Positions 6,187 through 9,273 of a stretch of DNA of 9,273 nucleotides are shown piece by piece. The notes below the pieces were generated by a model. The model saw only the letters and a program-made list of their open reading frames with translations, made no database searches and had not been told where the DNA came from. How positions within the stretch are numbered: the stretch's first letter is position 1; every line of letters begins with the position of its first letter. A program made the position numbers and the translations under genes. Origin of the DNA: Planctomycetota bacterium (GTDB taxonomy: Bacteria > Planctomycetota > J058 > J103); assembly GCA_003694875.1 (NCBI GenBank), contig RFJN01000460.1, forward strand, positions 1-9,273. Reading direction: 5' to 3'.

Positions 6187-7433
6187 GGCAGGGTCCGCAC
6201 CCGCGGGATCGCGACGACGAACCGCGCTCCCCAGCGTCGCGCGTGATCGAGCTGTGCGGTGATCTCGTCGGTCAGGTTCCACGGCAGGATCAGGATCCGG
6301 TCGGGGCGCAGGCGGTCGATCTCCTGCGGTGCGCGGATCGGAATCCGCACACCGGGTATGTACCGGCCCTGCTTCTGGGGGCTGCGGTCGACGGTGAACG
6401 GCAACAGCTCCGGCCCCACACCGCAGTAGTTGAGCAGGGTGGTCGCCTTGGCCGGCGCGCCGTAGCCGCACACGCGCAGGCCCTGGCGGTGCAACGCGAT
6501 CAGCGTCTCGAGCAGCGCGAGCTTGGTTTCCACCACGCGTCGCGAGAAGTCGCCGTAGCCGGCGTGTGTGTCGATCCCCGCCGCGCGCTCGAGGCGGCGC
6601 ACCGCGGCGAGTCCGGGCTCCTCCGGCCGAGGATCGTCGCGGTGGCAGGCGAAGACCCGCAGCGAACCGCCGTGGGTGGGTAGCTGCTGGACGTCGAACA
6701 CGCGTAGTCCGTGGCGCTCGAACAGCTGTTCCACGACGAACAGCGAGAGATAGGAGAAGTGCTCGTGGTAGATCGTGTCGAACTGGTTGTTGCGCAACAG
6801 TTCGAGCAGGTGCGGGAACTCGACGGTGAGCACACCCCGCGGTGCGAGCACGAGTGCGAGCCCGGCGGCGAAGTCGTTGAGCCGCGGCACGTGGGCGAGC
6901 ACGTTGTTCGCCACGAGCAGATCCGCGCGCACCCCCTCCGCGAGCAGGCGCTGCGCGGTGGCGGCGCCGAAGAAGCACTGCTCGGTCGGAATGCCCTTGG
7001 CGCGGGCGGCCTCTGCGACGTTCGCCGCGGGTTCGATCCCGAGCACCGGGATGCCGCGTTCGAGGAAGTACTGCAGCAGGTAGCCGTCGTTGCTCGCGAT
7101 CTCGACCACGCGGTGCTCCGCCCCGAGCCCGAAGCGTTCGACGACGTGCGCGACATAGCGGCGGCAGTGTGCGAGCCAGCTGTCGGCGTACGAGGAGAAG
7201 TAGGCGTAGTCGTGGTCGAAGATGGCTTCCGGCGGCTCGAACTCCTCGAGCTGAACGAGCTTGCAGTTCTCGCACAGCCAGAGCTTGAGCGGGTGGAACA
7301 CCTCCCCCCGCTCGAGATCCTCCTCCCGCACCAGGGCGTTGGATACGGGGCTGAGACCGAGATCGCACAGTAGCGTCTCGAGTCCCGCGTCGCACAGGCG
7401 GCACGATCGTGTCCGGCGCGTCGATTCGGTCAT
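6183..7433 (-). CDS. Sugar C-methyltransferase, class I SAM-dependent (TylC3/TcaB9-like)
   Basis: The protein has 416 residues and the full three-part architecture. An N-terminal zinc-binding domain has C11-x2-C14 and C54-x2-C57. A SAM-binding Rossmann domain follows, with VVEIASNDGYLL (109-120) as motif I. A C-terminal domain carries GYGAPAKATTLLN (323-335). YHEHFSY (222-228), with H181 and Y76, matches the active-site residues described for TcaB9 (Tyr76, His181, Tyr222, Glu224, His225). Those enzymes methylate C3 of NDP-4-keto-6-deoxy sugars. Next to rfbG, the expected substrate is CDP-4-keto-6-deoxyglucose or a derivative. The ATG at 7433 overlaps the rfbG stop as ATGA. A GAGGAG lies 12 bases upstream (7446-7451), rather far for a ribosome site. 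The stop overlaps the reductase start as GTGA. A longer open frame reaches 8102, but that part lies inside rfbG. Confidence 0.88.
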   Translation of the reverse strand: MTESTRRTRSCRLCDAGLETLLCDLGLSPVSNALVREEDLERGEVFHPLKLWLCENCKLVQLEEFEPPEAIFDHDYAYFSSYADSWLAHCRRYVAHVVERFGLGAEHRVVEIASNDGYLLQYFLERGIPVLGIEPAANVAEAARAKGIPTEQCFFGAATAQRLLAEGVRADLLVANNVLAHVPRLNDFAAGLALVLAPRGVLTVEFPHLLELLRNNQFDTIYHEHFSYLSLFVVEQLFERHGLRVFDVQQLPTHGGSLRVFACHRDDPRPEEPGLAAVRRLERAAGIDTHAGYGDFSRRVVETKLALLETLIALHRQGLRVCGYGAPAKATTLLNYCGVGPELLPFTVDRSPQKQGRYIPGVRIPIRAPQEIDRLRPDRILILPWNLTDEITAQLDHARRWGARFVVAIPRVRTLP

Positions 7434-8500
7434 GGCTCGCGCGGACTCCTCGCGACGAAGCGTTCGATCTGCTCGAGCGTCAGCCGGCGCGCGCTCTCGC
7501 CCCGGGCGTGGCGCCGGTACCAGTCGATGGTCCACGCGAGCGCCTCCTCGAAGCCGAGCCGTGGCTTCCAGCCGAGCAGCGCCCGCGCTCGGGCGCAACT
7601 CAGTTGCAGCGCGTGCGCCTCGTGCGGTCCCGTCGCTTCGGGCTCCGCCGTCCAGCGCGCACCGTCGCCCCACAGCTTTGCCGCACGCTCCACCACGTCC
7701 CGCACCCGACGCACCTCGCCCTCCTCCGGTCCGAAGTTCCATGCGCCGGCAAAACGGGCGGCGTCCCCGCACAGCGCCTCGGCAAGCACGAGGTAGCCCG
7801 CGAGAGGATCGAGCACGTGCTGCCACGGTCGGCTCGCTTCCGGCCGGCGCAGACGCACCGGCTCGGCGCGGCGGAAGGCGCGTATACAGTCCGGCAGGAG
7901 CCGGTCGCGTGCCCAGTCGCCGCCGCCGATGACGTTGCCGGCGCGGGCGGAGGCGATCGCGGGGCGTGTCTCGGCGCAGAACGAGCGGCGCCACGCCGCG
8001 GTCACCAGCTCCGCGCAGCCCTTGCTGGCGCTGTAGGGATCGTGTCCGCCGAGCGGGTCGTTCTCGCGGTAGCCCCAGACCCATTCGCGATTCTCGTAGC
8101 ACTTGTCCGAGGTGACGACCACCACGGCCTCGATCTCGGGTCGATGGCGCGCCGCCTCGAGGACGCAGGCGGTGCCGAGCACGTTGGTGCGCACCGTCTC
8201 GAGAGGATCCTCGTAGCTTGCCCGTACGAGCGACTGCGCCGCGAGGTGGAAGACGATGCCCGGACGCGCCGCTTCGAGGGCGCGATCGAGGGCGTCGCGG
8301 TCGCAGATGTCAGCACGCACATCCTCGATGGCGCTCGCGATCCCGGCCTGCTCGAACAGGCTCGGTTCGGTGGGTGGCTCGAGGGCGTAGCCGTGGACCT
8401 CCGCGCCGAGGTGGTGCAACAGCAACGCGAGCCACGCGCCCTTGAACCCGGTATGCCCCGTGATCCAGACCCGACGACCCCGCCAGAAGTTAGCTCGCAT
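7430..8500 (-). CDS. rfbG: CDP-glucose 4,6-dehydratase
   Basis: The protein has 356 residues, the usual length. It is an extended SDR with the RfbG-type nucleotide loop TGHTGFKGAWL (14-24). Catalytic residues sit in VTSDKCYEN (129-137) and in Y156-SAS-K160, and ARAGNVIGGGDWA (185-197) is diagnostic of this subfamily. The wording GHTGFKG and SDKCYEN separates it from dTDP-glucose and GDP-mannose dehydratases. It converts CDP-glucose to CDP-4-keto-6-deoxyglucose in the cytosol, using bound NAD. The ATG at 8500 overlaps the glycosyltransferase stop by 11 bases. The stop overlaps the methyltransferase start as ATGA, so the three genes appear to be one coupled unit. Its usual partner rfbF, which makes CDP-glucose, is not in the window. 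RfbH, the 3-dehydratase needed for 3,6-dideoxy sugars, is also absent here. Confidence 0.93.
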   Translation of the reverse strand: MRANFWRGRRVWITGHTGFKGAWLALLLHHLGAEVHGYALEPPTEPSLFEQAGIASAIEDVRADICDRDALDRALEAARPGIVFHLAAQSLVRASYEDPLETVRTNVLGTACVLEAARHRPEIEAVVVVTSDKCYENREWVWGYRENDPLGGHDPYSASKGCAELVTAAWRRSFCAETRPAIASARAGNVIGGGDWARDRLLPDCIRAFRRAEPVRLRRPEASRPWQHVLDPLAGYLVLAEALCGDAARFAGAWNFGPEEGEVRRVRDVVERAAKLWGDGARWTAEPEATGPHEAHALQLSCARARALLGWKPRLGFEEALAWTIDWYRRHARGESARRLTLEQIERFVARSPREP

Positions 8501-9273
8501 GCGGTGTGGCCCCCGGCTCGCCGACGGGATCGTTCGCTGCGGCCACCGCCGGCGCGCCGGCGGAATCGGCCTTGTCCGGCGCAGGCAGCGCGCGGAACAG
8601 GCTCAGGATGTCGCGGTGTGGTGTCGGACGTACCGCCACCTCGATCTCGGGGTAAGGGCCCACACGGGAGCGAAGCAGGCGCCTGACGGAGCGGGCGAGC
8701 GATCCGCCGCGGCGAAGCAACGGGGCGAGCAGGCCGTAGGCGATCGCGTACCCCCAGCGCTCGAGCGGTGACAGACGCTGCTGCAGCTCGCGCAGCCGCT
8801 CGCGGGCGTCGGGGGCGCCGCGACGCAGCCGCGCGTAGGCGTGGCCGATCTGCAACAACCGGTAGCGCCGGTAGTCGACCCGCAGTCCGTACGCGTCTCC
8901 GTAGCGATCGACGAGCCGCTGCATGGCGAACAGCCACGAGGTGTAGTGCTGCAGGCCGGGCAGGACCACACGCGCCAGGCGTTGGCGGCTCGCGTCGTCG
9001 GGCTCGTTCATGAGCATCTCGATGCCCTCGGATTCGCGGTCGCTGAAGAAGTACGCGCCGAACGAACGCGGGCAGATCCCGATCGCCACGAGCGGCCGAG
9101 GATCCACCACGATCGCGCGGGCGGTCAGGAAGGCCACGTTGGTGGCGAAGAAGTCGGGATACGGGGAGTCGAAAAACGGTCCGTGCGGGCGCAGGCGCTC
9201 GATCAGTTCGCGGCTGATCGTGCTGTACTGCATGTTGTAGCCGATCTGCATGCGGAAGCGCAGCGAGGCCTGC
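8490..9273 (-). CDS. Probable glycosyltransferase (family 2 type), C-terminal part; 5' end outside window
   Basis: The frame is open to the right edge (upstream codons read QASLRFR before the Met at 9251), so the gene continues outside; about 260 residues are visible. The stretch YSTISRELIERL...GPFFDSPYPDFFATNVAFL resembles the acceptor-side half of family 2 glycosyltransferases found in surface-glycan clusters. In those proteins a phrase like 'RFF.SPVPDVY' and a later 'PL.I.G.CP.SFG' segment follow the nucleotide-binding half. The GT-A domain with its DxD motif would be outside the window, so catalytic residues cannot be checked. The last 30 residues are an Ala/Pro/Gly-rich low-complexity tail. 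The TAA stop at 8490 lies 11 bases inside rfbG, linking it to the sugar genes. A transferase for the sugar made by the next three genes is the natural reading, but the family assignment is tentative. Confidence 0.55.
   Translation of the reverse strand, partial: QASLRFRMQIGYNMQYSTISRELIERLRPHGPFFDSPYPDFFATNVAFLTARAIVVDPRPLVAIGICPRSFGAYFFSDRESEGIEMLMNEPDDASRQRLARVVLPGLQHYTSWLFAMQRLVDRYGDAYGLRVDYRRYRLLQIGHAYARLRRGAPDARERLRELQQRLSPLERWGYAIAYGLLAPLLRRGGSLARSVRRLLRSRVGPYPEIEVAVRPTPHRDILSLFRALPAPDKADSAGAPAVAAANDPVGEPGATPHAS

Noticed and set aside
3079..6246. A 1055-codon open frame on the + strand
   Set aside because: It lies antisense to the DUF455, flippase and reductase genes, all clear family members. 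Its translation is dominated by Arg, Gln, His, Gly and Ala with no recognisable domain, the usual product of reading GC-rich genes backwards.
7434..8102. N-terminal extension of the methyltransferase frame
   Set aside because: It lies inside rfbG in another frame. The zinc-binding Cys pairs and an ATGA overlap support the start at 7433.
6711..8686. + strand frames at 6711-7373 and 7409-8686
   Set aside because: They are antisense to the C-methyltransferase and rfbG, whose motifs are unambiguous. The Glu/Val-rich and Arg-rich translations mirror codons of the real genes.

Overview
This is a very GC-rich bacterial window in which third codon positions are almost all G or C. That is why long spurious frames run antisense to nearly every gene. 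The protein families, the 4-base start/stop overlaps and the CDP-sugar and flippase genes suggest a high-GC proteobacterium, but the sequence does not fix the taxon. I see no rRNA, tRNA, insertion sequence, CRISPR array or phage gene, and no stretch over 300 bases lacks a gene.

Left edge, + strand (1-760): the last ~84 codons of a probable sulfotransferase, then a complete gamma-glutamylcyclotransferase-like gene with a GTG start and a good Shine-Dalgarno sequence. These converge at about 761-864 on a long minus-strand gene series that fills the rest of the window.

Minus strand, in transcription order: (a) the 3' part of a probable family 2 glycosyltransferase that runs off the right edge; (b) CDP-glucose 4,6-dehydratase (rfbG); (c) a TylC3/TcaB9-type sugar C-methyltransferase; (d) an NAD(P)-dependent sugar reductase/epimerase of the extended SDR family; (e) after 120 bases, a Wzx/MOP-type flippase; (f) after 80 bases, a DUF455 ferritin-like protein; (g) an ATP-grasp protein; (h) a DTW-domain tRNA aminocarboxypropyltransferase.

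Genes (a)-(d) overlap one another by 11, 4 and 4 bases. They form a coherent module that would turn CDP-glucose into a CDP-6-deoxy-3-C-methyl hexose and attach it to a surface glycan, which the flippase (e) could export. The cytidylyltransferase (rfbF) and polymerase or other transferases would have to lie beyond the right edge.

Genes (f)-(h) also overlap one another, by 10 and 4 bases, and look like a separate translationally coupled cassette. It joins a putative di-iron oxygenase-like protein, an ATP-dependent ligase-like protein and the enzyme family that makes acp3U in tRNA. This is the most interesting part of the window: it could be an undescribed pathway that further modifies acp3U, though the sequence alone cannot prove it.
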